Origin: Athripsodes cinereus
Lineage: Eukaryota > Arthropoda > Insecta > Trichoptera > Leptoceridae
Length of the DNA: 64,000 nt
Assembly (NCBI GenBank): GCA_947579605.1
Contig: OX388316.1
Location: forward strand, 10,357,290 to 10,421,289
Direction of reading: 5' to 3'
In this document: piece after piece, positions 31,801-38,642 of the stretch
Position numbering within the stretch: position 1 is the first letter of the stretch
Layout of the letters: each line of letters opens with the position of its first letter
Notes under the pieces: model-generated
What the model was told of the DNA's origin: nothing
The model's input: only the letters and a program-made list of their open reading frames with translations
The model's database searches: none
Position numbers and translations under genes: made by a program

Positions 31801-33844
31801 CTAAAATGTTATTGTTCTTTTGATAATGTTCTTACTCACTAAAATCGCATCAGTAATTCATAATACGAAAGCTTGGTATTGGATTCTACACTTCACTGGT
31901 TATTTTTTCAACATTTCAATTAGTGCGGATTAATTATGTATTTATATTATATACATATGACAGAGTATTTATTTTAGTGATTTTGGTATTGAATACGGCC
32001 GACGTTATTTTTTAACGACCCTCGTAAATGTAATCCGGAGACGAGCTTATAGAAATCGTATCTATACATACAAATATTGTATTTACTAGTAAAACTTGTC
32101 GAATTAACGAAGCAAAATATAATGGAATATAAAATCGTTAACCAAATTACTAATTAGTATAATGTAAGTGGTTTCTGATTTTATAATTTCATTATTATTA
32201 TATTAATAAGTAAACTACTTTTAGAAAATCTGAGCAGTTGTGATTAAATTAGTAGTTAAATATTTTACAAACATGATTTGAACGGCCGGTCGTTCAAACA
32301 GCAAATATACAATATACATACCTGTAACGAGGTAATTTTAGATATATCTAGATGAGCAATTATAAATAATTATATTGAATTAAGATTATAATGTTGTTTG
32401 TAAATTACTTGCTAAGGTAATTATTTTGTTTGTAGTTGTATTGCGTAACAAAATATTAAAATTAATGATTCCTTGAAAATAAAACGAATTTTGCTTTGGA
32501 GAAAATTAAAATATACCTATATATTTTTTCATTCAAAACATAAATTCAAGTAAATATATGAAAGGAAATAGCGGTTATTATGAAATATTAATACGAAATG
32601 TCACCTAAAAGTATACGCTTAAGATAATGATTTTAACTCGAATTTTTCAGCCCATTCATTCATCCGATATTTTTGTTTATTTATTTAAAAAAGACACATA
32701 GAGTTGAATAAACATGTATAAGAAAAAATAAAGTAATAAAACTTTAGTAAATAAAATTCAAATTGCAGATGATTTTCAAACGTAGGTAGGTACACCAAAC
32801 ATAAAAAGGCGACAAGTGAAGAAATATCTCGAGTAGAATTAATTAATCCTAGTGGTGTCACTCAGCACCTGAGTCATATAAACGTACAAAGGTTGTGAAA
32901 ACTCACCATGTGGATATGAAACGCTAAGTGGTTTAGGAGGCTGTCTCATGACCCAGGTACAGAGGGAGCCATCTGTGTGACATGACATGAATTGTTTGCC
33001 TTCATTGTGCCACGCCACACACCTCAGTGGCTCTGGTGATATGCATCTAAATTCTGCGGCTTTCGTCCGAAGGTCCCACACGGCCATCTGACCACTTTCA
33101 AAAGCTATTAACAACTGAAATTCAAAATTACACATTTATTTCTACAAAAAAGTAAAGAGACGGCGGATAATAAGAATTTAAAGAGCTAAAAATATTGTTA
33201 ACCATAATTCTACATCTTCATGGAAATGCAAAATAGTTTTCATATTTAATATACCTACTCCGGAATTGTAATAATAAAAATATAGTTTATGTCTAGACTC
33301 TTTTAATATAAAATGTATTTTTAACTTATCTCGATCTATAAGTGGGGTAGTCAGTATACTAACTGCAGATAATGAATGTACAGATCATCTTCTACGTGCC
33401 ATCATAATGTAATAAAACATTCAAGATGGGTGATATATCTCATCACTGAATTAATTTTGTTAAATATTTTAAAGCAATGTTTTACGAATATCTGCTAGTT
33501 ACAGAGTTGAAACATGAAAACTAAAGAAAAAAGAGTAAAAGATGTATTCAACACTGGTAAACTATTAATAGTAGGCCTAGTCAAAACACATTTAAGCGTT
33601 ACGTTTTCGTTCAAACGTTGACGACGTTGCGAGAACGTGTCAATTTTCGTAGCTACTTGTGTATTTTAGCTACGAAAATTGATGCGTTCTCGCAACCTCG
33701 TCTTGTTTGAACGAAAACGTAACGCTTAAATGTGTTTTGACTAGGGGCCCAGATATATTATTAATTTGAATATAACTTACTTTACTTGCATCTAGGGGGT
33801 TGTCTGTAATTGTGACCACTGCTCCAGGATGTGTGGATCTAACT
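1789..33844 (-). CDS. Tomosyn: Tomosyn (STXBP5-like), partial gene, 17 firm exons
   Basis: Tomosyn is a cytosolic WD40 protein that binds syntaxin/SNAP-25 through a C-terminal R-SNARE motif and limits vesicle priming. Spliced in silico, the minus-strand exons at 33781-33844, 32907-33114, 30101-30176, 26880-27034, 23698-23861, 22989-23119, 22551-22630, 21620-21786, 21236-21346, 20808-20974, 18934-19120, 16803-17727, 6471-6587, 5741-5863, 5178-5287, 1989-2241 and 1789-1897 give one open frame of about 1,049 codons. Every junction has GT-AG borders and compatible phase. The order of motifs (GQMAVWDL, CVAWHNEGKQF, EKEWPINGG, HADGSIKFWDAS, FSRSRSSS, YEPWRDEN, VIASEKQARV) is that of tomosyns. About 200 N-terminal residues and the C-terminal tail with the R-SNARE are outside the window. 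L(2)gl itself is excluded by the tomosyn-type linker and FSRSRSSS block. Confidence 0.95.
1989..2241 (-). CDS. Tomosyn: Tomosyn exon p
   Basis: Begins GREKRDRTPTKQQSSGSG, a Gly/Ser-rich insert, then gives RQFVVIASEKQARVVALPSQ, NCVYRQQLVDTDFV and VKAEIVSLK. This matches the tomosyn YAVICSEKQAKV--LP-QNC-YK segment. The acceptor CATTTAG lies above 2241 and the donor GTACGG below 1989. Confidence 0.94.
2242..5177. other. Tomosyn intron, no gene seen
   Basis: AT-rich intron between exons p and o with short GT-rich (around 3509-3530 and 3617-3630) and GGTA repeats (around 5030-5041). No coding exon or clear mobile element was recognised. Confidence 0.6.
5178..5287 (-). CDS. Tomosyn: Tomosyn exon o
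   Basis: Encodes GPIFRLKGTILSMSFLDCNG and ALIPYAYEPWRDENKE, matching the conserved RLKG-IL-M-FLD--G-LIP-AYEPWR of tomosyns. The acceptor GTTTCAG and donor GTATAC are present; it ends in phase 0. Confidence 0.94.
5741..5863 (-). CDS. Tomosyn: Tomosyn exon n
   Basis: Encodes PSALLPTLWVGTSLGSVLTV then MINLPEPDVRNSQPVVVSIL, matching the tomosyn LWVGTTLG-VL...N-P...QPV-VS block. The acceptor CCTTAG lies above 5863 and the donor GTATAT below 5741; phases 1 and 1 fit exons m and o. Confidence 0.93.
6011..6106 (-). pseudogene. Truncated duplicate of Tomosyn exon m (copy 1)
   Basis: Second truncated copy, equivalent to the one at 6241-6336 with the same junction at the CAAGATC position. It retains a donor but no acceptor in the correct phase. 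Confidence 0.8.
6241..6336 (-). pseudogene. Truncated duplicate of Tomosyn exon m (copy 2)
   Basis: Matches the last 96 bases of exon m including its donor, as part of the 230-base tandem repeat. The 5' part of the exon and the acceptor are replaced by intron sequence (ATATTTACAAG). The available AGs would all leave the wrong phase, so it is probably not spliced in. Confidence 0.8.
6471..6587 (-). CDS. Tomosyn: Tomosyn exon m, FSRSRSSS segment
   Basis: Encodes KLDSSFSRSRSSSMSSLENI and continues STEAVQCLAFADSYTKK. The SFSRSRSSS block is diagnostic for tomosyns. The acceptor GTGTAG lies above 6587 and the donor GTACAG below 6471; phase 1 in, phase 1 out (117 bases). Ninety-six bases of this exon with the following intron are repeated twice more downstream; this is the only copy with its own acceptor. 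Confidence 0.93.
7975..8060 (-). mobile_element. LINE 3' end fragment
   Basis: About 80 bases resemble the fragment at 59185-59300 (shared GGTAGCCAGCAGACCAGCT). Read on the minus strand it ends in an ATAGT-rich microsatellite tail, as these LINE 3' ends do. A short, 5'-truncated relic. Confidence 0.5.
8142..8611. mobile_element. Non-autonomous hAT element (MITE), copy 1
   Basis: 470 bases with inverted ends CAGGGATGTTGCG / CGCAACATCCCTG, flanked by a perfect 8-base target duplication GTTTTAAC (8134-8141 and 8612-8619). CA-G termini with 8-base duplications are the hAT superfamily signature. Both subterminal regions are packed with GCGGAT/ATCCGC units; the middle contains CCGGCAAAAATAAAA. There is no transposase. 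The short ORFs inside are translations of the hexamer repeats. Confidence 0.9.
12963..13304 (-). other. Possible additional Tomosyn exon region
   Basis: A GC-rich stretch in the same intron is open on the minus strand and could encode MNGVCSSTVQRSESRRSGAC through RSRSQGTRKLHKCLSTASYS. An AG acceptor (GCTCGCAG) precedes the ATG. Two donors in this frame, AAG|GTACCC near 13172 and ACA|GTGAGG near 13135, would leave phase 1, as exon m needs. The acceptor gives phase 0, however, so it does not join exon l. It could be an alternative first exon or no exon at all. Confidence 0.25.
14159..14251 (-). CDS. Tomosyn: Candidate Tomosyn cassette exon, Cys/Arg-rich
   Basis: A 93-base GC-rich island with a minus-strand acceptor (TTGCTATAG) and donor (GTATGG). 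It enters in phase 1 and leaves in phase 1, exactly the phase of the junction between exon l and exon m, so inclusion adds 31 codons without changing frame. The product begins KCLCRPCRRRRRRHIKAS and ends SRYL: three cysteines next to six arginines. I do not recognise this peptide from known tomosyns. It could be an optional membrane-anchoring or nuclear-localising insert (inference). The splice fit is seen; use of the exon is unproven. Confidence 0.6.
   Translation of the reverse strand, partial: GSVYAVHVADVVVVILKPVAESPRESNLDT
14252..16802. other. Tomosyn intron, AT-rich
   Basis: Apart from the island at 15794-15864, nothing beyond AT-rich sequence was recognised. Confidence 0.5.
15794..15864 (-). 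other. GC-richer island, possible alternative terminal exon
   Basis: An AG acceptor (ATCTACAG) is followed by a frame that fits the phase left by exon l and reads ACQRLKPGASPCLHPCSITL before a TGA. That would make a truncated linker isoform. No polyadenylation signal was noticed on the minus strand below it. Weak evidence. Confidence 0.2.
16803..17727 (-). CDS. Tomosyn: Tomosyn exon l, hypervariable linker
   Basis: A 925-base exon (308 codons plus one base), far larger than the others. It encodes a low-complexity, charged Ser/Thr/Pro-rich linker that includes RRKSTTWKTFNLKRQLSKVD, RPIRPPRQYKKSKS and ends at NIMRRF. The acceptor CACAATTAG lies above 17727 and the donor GTAAGT below 16803. In vertebrate tomosyns this position is the hypervariable, alternatively spliced linker between the second propeller and the FSRSRSSS segment. 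The several Arg-X-X-Ser contexts are possible kinase sites (inference). Confidence 0.93.
17728..18933. other. Tomosyn intron, nothing recognised
   Basis: AT-rich intron between exons l and k; no exon or mobile element was seen. Confidence 0.6.
18934..19120 (-). CDS. Tomosyn: Tomosyn exon k
   Basis: Encodes MAFGNDHGLVIVDVLRYIIV and then SSAELYGTQDPYCRSPRRGC. It corresponds to V-FGN-NGL-VVD...ELYGS-DPY-R-PRSPRK of tomosyns. The acceptor TTTTCAG and donor GTAACT are visible; it ends in phase 0 after SPSIDQ, at the border of the linker. Confidence 0.94.
20125..20760 (-). mobile_element. LINE relic, reverse transcriptase C-terminus
   Basis: The minus strand reads SVWGNANKTIIDEL, stop, IAQNKAIKALYGLDRLTPT and later MQLYNALPEEIRSIKSLRKF with KKSIKLFY. 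The W-G--K-----L--IQNKAIK and YN-LP-EI---SL--FKK motifs are those at the C-terminus of CR1/jockey-type LINE polymerases. An internal stop and 5' truncation show it is dead. The 3' end is marked by GAGACAAATAAAGAAATTTA, a typical LINE tail. Confidence 0.75.
20808..20974 (-). CDS. Tomosyn: Tomosyn exon j (NAGNAG acceptor)
   Basis: Encodes AWSSLKVKGGGPIRKAAGFQ and ends with FSITALTINSSYGL, matching the tomosyn LKVK...GYQ-EL...ITSLAVNSSYG region. The acceptor is a tandem CAGCAG, so the exon can begin at 20974 or 20971, adding or dropping one Gln. The donor is GTATGT and the end phase (CT|A) joins exon k. Confidence 0.92.
21236..21346 (-). CDS. Tomosyn: Tomosyn exon i
   Basis: A 111-base phase-0/phase-0 exon encoding VLEIPLICDIPEDSETSPEC and a serine/proline-rich continuation to AEKK. 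It corresponds to the variable loop after the KF-R...E strand in tomosyns. It is bounded by ATTTCAG and GTAACC. Being symmetrical, it could be skipped without a frameshift. Confidence 0.88.
21620..21786 (-). CDS. Tomosyn: Tomosyn exon h
   Basis: Encodes VFEKPRARSVDGTEEDPLAI, then QIIALCPESRKMAVAGAGGH and VVFFKF, collinear with the tomosyn VFEK...EEDP-AIQ-I-WCPESR block. The acceptor TTTTTCCAG and donor GTGAGT are clear; it ends in phase 0 after ETH. Confidence 0.94.
22185..22303. mobile_element. Small foldback MITE
   Basis: About 119 bases whose arms pair: GTCCAG-TA-TAGGATGCGAACG at 22191-22213 is mirrored by CGTTCGCATCCTA-TA-CTGGAC at 22275-22296. It is nearly palindromic through the centre. 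No coding potential; superfamily unknown. Confidence 0.7.
22551..22630 (-). CDS. Tomosyn: Tomosyn exon g, HADGSIKFWDAS blade
   Basis: An 80-base exon encoding HADGSIKFWDASAGTLQILY followed by KLKTAK. This is the best-known L(2)gl/tomosyn family WD40 signature. The acceptor CTATTTCAG and donor GTAAAT are visible and the phases match both neighbours. Confidence 0.95.
22989..23119 (-). CDS. Tomosyn: Tomosyn exon f
   Basis: Encodes IPAFYSVGRQCSQKRVGF, then SEKEWPINGGEWAPASCSYN and EIILTG. The EWPI-GG and EIIITG motifs are tomosyn hallmarks. It is bounded by TTTCAG and GTAAG; it starts in phase 0 and ends two bases into the glycine of the next HADGS motif. Confidence 0.94.
23698..23861 (-). CDS. 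Tomosyn: Tomosyn exon e
   Basis: Encodes DLQDPYAIIVLLQNDLVVID, then GYPCFENPYPMDLHESPVTC and CSYFADCPSDL. This is one of the most conserved parts of the family (EPYA-VVLL-DL, FENPYP, HESPVTC-YFADCP). It is bounded by TTTCAG and GTGAGT, with phase 1 in and phase 0 out. Confidence 0.95.
24058..24130 (+). mobile_element. tRNA-derived SINE relic (possible)
   Basis: The layout resembles a tRNA: GATAGCCTGATGGTAGA as a D-arm/box A region and GAGTTTGATTCC as a box B with one to two mismatches to GGTTCGANTCC. No tRNA acceptor stem was found, so a decayed SINE head is more likely than a tRNA gene. Confidence 0.35.
24487..24728 (+). other. Possible 5' UTR intron of the transposase gene
   Basis: GCAAAG|GTATGT at 24487 looks like a donor and ATATCTTTTTCAG ends exactly at the transposase ATG. 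Splicing would remove a transposase-binding-like repeat cluster from the leader. Inferred from splice consensus only. Confidence 0.45.
24645..24691. repeat. Left internal repeat cluster of the pogo-like element
   Basis: Three copies of a 13-15 base word: GGGCAAAACGAAT (24645), GGGCAAAAGGAAT (24660) and, inverted, ATCCGTTTTGCCCGG (24677). The core GTTTTGCCCGG recurs at the right end and resembles the terminal repeat, so these are candidate transposase-binding sites. Confidence 0.75.
24729..26555 (+). CDS. Pogo-like transposase with C-terminal PHD finger
   Basis: 608 residues from the ATG at 24729. Order: a pipsqueak-type helix-turn-helix (about 12-55, SAAKELGIPFTTLHRHLKSG), a CENP-B-like second HTH (about 64-135, ending GDDWFAGFKRRHPE), and a DDE_1 catalytic domain. 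The candidate acidic residues are D177 in YNMDETG, D287 in LLLLDNHESH and D323 in MQPLDVAVYGPLK, with 35 residues between the last two. A Lys-rich, disordered tail and a C-terminal C4HC3 PHD-like finger (about 560-608: CLVC, CSQC, HENC, CDEC) follow. The upstream in-frame ATG at 24684 is less likely: a splice acceptor (TTTTTCAG) abuts the 24729 ATG, and MVFKYKRKT fits family N-termini. All expected motifs are present. Confidence 0.92.
   Translation: MVFKYKRKTARASWSEESLERAIKLVKEEGKSINSAAKELGIPFTTLHRHLKSGSVSKKLGRYIPVFTPEQEEDLCAYLKKLDSLFFGLTRSEFLGLVFEYARKNNITHPFKNGKAGDDWFAGFKRRHPEIVLRAPEPTSLARTRGFNRPQVELFYKNFWDLVEKYKFDATTIYNMDETGVKSSTSRPPKVLSIKGKRQVGVVSSAERGQLTTVICCCNAAGTYVPPFFIFARKRMQERLLDGAPPGSQATVSDNGWVNGEAFLNWLKFFADTVRPNENRKILLLLDNHESHKYYPALEFASKNNIIFLSFAPHTTDRMQPLDVAVYGPLKKYFEQEINTFQKSHPGRIVNQYDMAKLFGGAYVKSASVQNAVNGFKKPGIWPYDPNVFGDEDYAPSTMTDRPLNEAQSSLDDTPCNSASSVVPHSPTDLVSTQNLMTDLSAKENPEQCTTPIPDPILEQGPLQAPVANLTPLQIRPIPTMAAPKTNRKNKRQKSEILTSTPVKAEQAAKYIKVNKKKTNISELASSSKIKKNKIKKTELPGRSQTKRTKTSSKAKTKADLFCLVCAEKYTEPLVEDWIQCSQCQNWAHENCTSYAGVGSYFCDECED
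26595..26629. repeat. Right internal repeat cluster of the pogo-like element
   Basis: ATCCGTTTTGCCCGG at 26595 and its inverse CGGGCAAAACGGAT at 26616, just after the transposase stop. Together with GCGTTTTGCCCGG inside the right terminal repeat they mirror the cluster on the left. Confidence 0.75.
26880..27034 (-). CDS. Tomosyn: Tomosyn exon d
   Basis: Encodes ESYVIFSGGLPFDKAGR followed by AITVLEMEHNVIDFITLCDT, matching the tomosyn IFSGG...ITVLEM...FLTLC segment. The acceptor ATTGCAG and donor GTAATT are visible. A pogo-like transposon ends 60 bases beyond the donor side. Confidence 0.93.
27035..30100. other. Tomosyn intron holding an hAT MITE
   Basis: Apart from the element at 28066-28571 the intron is AT-rich with no recognised exon. 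Confidence 0.6.
28066..28571. mobile_element. Non-autonomous hAT element (MITE), copy 2
   Basis: 506 bases with the same ends and internal layout as the element at 8142-8611, flanked by a perfect 8-base duplication GTATGGAC (28058-28065 and 28572-28579). Extra length comes from a longer A-rich centre (CCGGCAAAAA block repeated) and one more GCGGAT unit. It has the same orientation as copy 1. Confidence 0.9.
30101..30176 (-). CDS. Tomosyn: Tomosyn exon c
   Basis: A 76-base exon between TTACAG and GTAAGT, too short to stand out as an ORF. It encodes KANKDGKLESCKPIHKVEWK, which is collinear with the conserved ESCKPI-KVE-KT segment of tomosyns. The phases (two bases in, two bases out) join exons b and d exactly. 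Confidence 0.92.
30177..32906. other. Tomosyn intron, nothing firm
   Basis: AT-rich sequence with an (AT)n stretch near 30997-31015 and a short hairpin CCGAGAACCAGGTCTCGG near 31300. No exon or clear mobile element. Confidence 0.55.
32907..33114 (-). CDS. Tomosyn: Tomosyn exon b, WD40 blade
   Basis: Encodes LLIAFESGQMAVWDL, then CVAWHNEGKQFMSCHTDGSL and ends near SYPHG. This is a canonical tomosyn WD40 stretch with WH-EGKQF and H-DGSL motifs. The acceptor CAG lies above 33114 and the donor GTGAGT below 32907. It enters in phase 0 and leaves one base over. Confidence 0.95.
33580..33741. mobile_element. Foldback MITE beside Tomosyn exon a
   Basis: About 162 bases, almost a perfect palindrome: GTCAAAACACATTTAAGCGT on the left mirrors ACGCTTAAATGTGTTTTGAC on the right, and the inner arms also pair (CGTTCAAAC / GTTTGAACG, ATTTTCGTAGCT / AGCTACGAAAAT). 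TA dinucleotides flank both ends (33578-33579, 33742-33743), as for Tc1/mariner-type MITEs. It ends about 39 bases from the exon a donor. Confidence 0.85.
33781..33844 (-). CDS. Tomosyn: Tomosyn exon a (first visible exon)
   Basis: The acceptor TTTCAG lies just above 33844 and the donor GTAAGT starts at 33780. The exon enters with one base of a split codon and ends in phase 0. It encodes VRSTHPGAVVTITDNPLDASK, which matches the HPG-VV-I-D-P strand of the N-terminal propeller of tomosyn. Because it starts mid-protein, earlier exons must exist further upstream. Confidence 0.9.
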
Positions 33845-34261
33845 CTGAAACAATATAAATATTCTATTTTAACATCGCGACTTGAATTTGTTATAAAAGT
33901 AAATACACACAAGAAATAAATTGAAACTGCCCTTTGAGAAAATTTCAACTTTTGACTTTTTTTACAAAATTAAAAAAAAAAACGAGGGGAAAATTAGACA
34001 TTACAAGATATTTGTTTCAGGTTTGGTCATAAGTGTGGATAAATCTTTGAAGGATCTTCAATCATTTTGAAAAAAACTCTTAAAATCTACTTGAGTTATA
34101 TTTCAGTAATTCATATTTCAAGAGGTGCATAAAAAGTTTTGACTCTCGAGATTTTATTTAGGAACAGCGGTTATTTATTCAATTAAAAACGTAATACGCT
34201 TCAAAATATCAGAAATATCATAAGCGCAGAAATATGCCAATAATATATTTAAGTTGGTTGG

Positions 34262-34325
34262 TATAATTTTTAGTTAGACTCAAACTTTTATTCGAGAGTT
34301 TCAAGGTTCAAATCCTCCTACTACT
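34262..34325 (+). mobile_element. Possible SINE relic with box B
   Basis: GGTTCAAATCC matches the pol III box B consensus, with a degenerate TAGTTAGACTCAAAC stretch upstream. Too little for a tRNA call; may be chance. Confidence 0.2.
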
Positions 34326-35189
34326 AACTCACTACAACTCCACGACACAAGTATATTTCTTACTGCATAGGTAATTGGTGATGTATTTAGATTTATTATA
34401 AATTCAGACATTTCTCAAAATAATGATTAAATAATAATTGTAAGTCTGATAAAAAATATTTCTCCTTTCAACAACAATAAACTCCCCTTTCACGACACAA
34501 GTTTTTGGCATTCTGTGAAAGGTGTAGGTATAATGTTGTATTTGGGTTTATAACAAAACCCAGATATATATTATTTAGAAAAAAAATCGTTATTAATCAA
34601 TCAAATATTGTGAGAAAGATAATAAAGAAGGCCAGACGCAGACGTATATTTCAATAAAGATTACGTTTGAGTTTTAAATGAATTGAATAATACTTAAATT
34701 ATTAAAAAAAAAGTAATGAAACGAGTACCTAATCTCGTAAAAAATCTAGTAAGTGCCTTCAGATGGTCATGATATTATTAAAGAAACCTAAAACAAATAG
34801 TGGGGAATTACCGTACCGAGTAGGTACACAGTATTATCATACGGAGTAAACAAGTTCACATAATAAGCCAAGTATAAAAATACATAACGGCTTAAGCAAC
34901 ACTCTCATTAAGGATTATTAGGACTATAATAATTAAATTACTTTCCTTTCATCCTCATATAAAACATTTTCACTTAATCTCTATAGAAAGGGATAAGCAT
35001 TGCTACTATATGTACTGTTGCAGTAGGTAACTACCTACCCTTTACAATCAAACCTTAATTAACAAACAATACTATCCGTAGAATGCTTTATAAAGACTAA
35101 AAAGAAAATATTATAGATAATACTTTCTATGTATTCCGTTACTTTTTGTGTATTCTCCATATTGGATGAACTCAGTACTTAAACTTTTA

Positions 35190-35211
35190 ATATACGAGTA
35201 TACTCGTATAT
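35190..35211. repeat. 22-base perfect palindrome
   Basis: ATACGAGTATACTCGTAT with flanking A/T forms an exact inverted repeat with no spacer, directly next to the foldback element at 35219-35363. Confidence 0.7.
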
Positions 35212-35218
35212 ATTTTTA

Positions 35219-35363
35219 AATGTAATATTCAAAACACTGTTAATTTTCGAGTAAAATTAAGTATTTAATCAAATAAACACAAATCTTAATTCAATTTAAT
35301 CATTGTTAATTGATTAAATACTTGATTTTACGAGAAATTTAACAGTGTTTTTAACATTACATT
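35219..35363. mobile_element. AT-rich foldback element
   Basis: Arms of about 53 bases: AATGTAATATTCAAAACACT (35219) pairs with AGTGTTTTTAACATTACATT at the right end, and AAGTATTTAATCAA with TTGATTAAATACTT inside. The loop is about 37 bases. MITE-like, with no coding content. Confidence 0.7.
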
Positions 35364-36189
35364 AAAAAAAATATTTTAAAATGAATTTACACAAAGTCAA
35401 CGCACCAACCTCAAATTAACTCAAACACTTTTTAATGCACACTTTTTGTTTTTGCAGACAATAGTCTACAAAAATAAAAAATAAAAGGTGTGTACTAAAA
35501 AGTTTAAGAGAAAATATTCGAGACGCATAGATTATTAGATGATAATAAAATTTATACTGAAAACTTTCATAAGTTTGAAAAAAAAAATCTTTTAGCCAAG
35601 AAGTCACACACAAATAAGATTGTTTATGAATAGTCTACATACTAAACTATTCAATTGAATCATATTATGTTATAATTATTACTTCATAAATTATATATGG
35701 AATGATAGAACAGAAATTTTATTCACGTAAATGAAAAGTATAACGAAAATGAAATAAGGAAGTTTCATTACTTTATAAAATATTGTGACTAGCAGTAAAT
35801 TTGCATTTCAATCCAATCTGTCAGTCATTCAAAGCATGTTTTTTCTTTTTATCGTAATATGTTAAGAAAAACTGAGTTACACAAAGAAAGGCTGTAGCTA
35901 TAGAGTATACCTATATTGAGGTAGATATTATGTAGTATATAGAGGTAGGGTCTAGAGAGTCTATTTGTAGTTGTATAGTGTGTGTAGGGTATTGAGTATG
36001 GGTTAACCGCGTAGAATAAATAAAACCAAGGTTAGGTAGGTACGTCGGGTCTGGCGACCCTACTTAATAAATAAATAATTATTGGAGATAATTCGGGCAA
36101 ATACCTGAGAGATGATGTATAAGACCGCAGTGGTAACAATAGTAATAATTTTAAGCAATGCGGGACAAACAGATACAAGTATAACTGTT

Positions 36190-36290
36190 GCCAATATTTA
36201 ATTTAATTTAATTTATTGCACAATAAACCTCAAAACAGCAATCTGGATTGCTGGCATCAGAGGTAAAAACCATTTACAGACATCAAGCAA
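36190..36290 (-). mobile_element. LINE 3' tail (possible)
   Basis: The minus strand ends TTTATTGTGCAATAAATTAA followed by TTAAA repeats, which resembles a LINE 3' UTR with a simple-repeat tail. No coding sequence remains. Confidence 0.35.
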
Positions 36291-38616
36291 ACAAAACAAA
36301 ATATAAACATAAGTAATGAATATTTGACATTTAAAAATAAATAATATACATATAATACACATATATACAGATGATAATTATTACCATGGAATAAATACGG
36401 CATAATCATATGAGCAATCGCTTATTTCCTTAATGTATTTGTATTACTATAAGGGCAAGGCTAAAATACTTTCTTTGTAAACTACAGACATGACGTTACG
36501 AACCATATTGATAAGCTCGATTCACATGTTCGATATTATTTTTTTGATAAAACCACCCTTAGACAATACCACAGAAATAACGTTTCTCATAAATAAAATG
36601 TGTCCGTACATATCAACTGGCCAGTTGTATAACTCAATAACTAGAAATATCACTTTGGTATATTTAAATTATACTTCAAAAACACAACAGATAGTGAAAA
36701 ATACCATACAATAATCTCGGTGTTAAAAATATACGTTGTCTTTGTCCCGTTCAATAGGTAAACAATTCGAAATATTTATTTGTGGAATAGAAAGTAAGTC
36801 AATTTTTTCCATAACTAAATATTTAATACATAAAGAGATCCTGTGTGTATTTTTTTATAGTTATTTGCTTGTTGAACTGAAAGAGTGGGGTTTATTATAT
36901 GCATTACCAAATCAAAAATTTTGACTAGACAAAATCATTTAATGCAAAAAAAATCTGTAAAACAGCGTAATGGTACAAACACTGGACACGCAGATAAAAA
37001 AGCGGACATTGTTACTTTGTATGAAGCGGAAACTGAAAGTTATTTTTAAAATTCAAACTTAATAATTGCCGTGTGATGTAAAATGAATATTTATGAACGA
37101 TCGTATTAAAAATACACGAAACTTAGCTTTAAAACATACGTCATTTTGAAATGACGTTCATATATTTTTTTAATGCAGGAGTGAGAGGATACTGGTTGTC
37201 TCAAAATCAGTAATGATTTTGAGCCTTGCCGATAAGTAACTTTATATGTATGTATATAAACCACACTTTGTGCCACAAACAAACTAAATTAAATGATTTA
37301 GAAAAATTAAATTTTCCCTGCCGTTCGACCTTCATAAAATGATTATATATAATGCTGTAAACCAAAATGTGTCAATGGTATATTTTTCGTGTTAAAGTAT
37401 CATGACTTGTAACCTTCGGTATTGCTGTTTTTCTGACTAAACATACTGAGGAGTGAGGAACGGGAAGGCAATATGACCGCATCTATTGTTTCGAATACAT
37501 AAAAATAACGTTGATAAATAAGAAACCAAAATGAAACACAAAATAAAAACGTAGATGACGAGTGACATATCTTTGACAAGTTTTACGCTTATATCGATGT
37601 ACAGAATAATATGTAACGTGTTGCGCAGGGCACAAAGTATTTATTTGTCATGATCTTGCAAAAACGTAGTTTTTTTAAAAAAAATATTCAAGGTATTTGT
37701 GTGCGTCACTTTTGAAAACGGTTTTAAAGTCGACGAACCACGCCATGTTCTCCGTGATTCTACAATTTATGAGGAACCGCGGATCCGTGAAAGGGATGAA
37801 AGGAGTACAGGGGTGAGAGTAGAAGGGGTACGGGTACTTTCCCTTTAATATTAATGTCGCAACCAGATGTCACACACACAAAACAATCCTAAATTCCTAG
37901 TGCGATGCTCGGGAAACCTCTAGTGAACTTGTGTATAAATAATTCAATCAACAAATATGAGGAGTGTGTCTGTATGTACATGTGCATAAGTAGGTAACGC
38001 TCTACGTACTTACATAGAAGTAATAGTAAGATATTAAGCTATTGTGTTTTAAATTTAACATTAGACAATATGAAGAAATATTTACTTAAATATTAACACA
38101 GAATAGAGAGATTGAAAAACAATTTTTGTTTTCTTTATAATCTTTGATGATAACAGATATTAGAGTAACTTATAACCATAAAAATATGTATCAGATGTTG
38201 TTCAAGATCGAAATTCAATATATTGTTACAAATACCTTACAACTCAAGCAAAAAATAGAAAAAAATAAAATGAATGACAATATTTAAAAATCATGCACCT
38301 ATAATAGCTCATTACGTTAACGTTGAGCGAATTCATTTTAAGAAATAATTAATCAATGACTTCGAAACATAAGTTAATCATAATAGGTACGTACGAGTAT
38401 ATTTAAGGTGTACGAAGAAAACAAATTATACCCCAAGTAATGGAGGAAATACGAACCAGATGGACACACAAATTGAATAAATTAATAAGCCAAGATGTAA
38501 AGAAAAGGGAGGGACAGAGAAAGAGAGATAGATAGGTGATGAAGATTGGGATAGGTAAATGGTAGAAGCAACACGTTACATTTATGAAAGTAAAATTCAT
38601 AGATACTACTACAGTA

Positions 38617-38642
38617 GTACTAGAGTAGAGTAGAGTAGAGTA
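38617..38642. repeat. (AGTAG)n microsatellite
   Basis: Short run of AGTAG/AGAGT units (CTAGAGTAGAGTAGAGTAGAG). Confidence 0.6.

Noticed and set aside
38403..38600. Minus-strand ORF and the complementary AGAGAAAGAGAGATAGATAG region
   Set aside because: A purine-rich stretch gives a hydrophobic antisense ORF; no domain, splice or repeat evidence.
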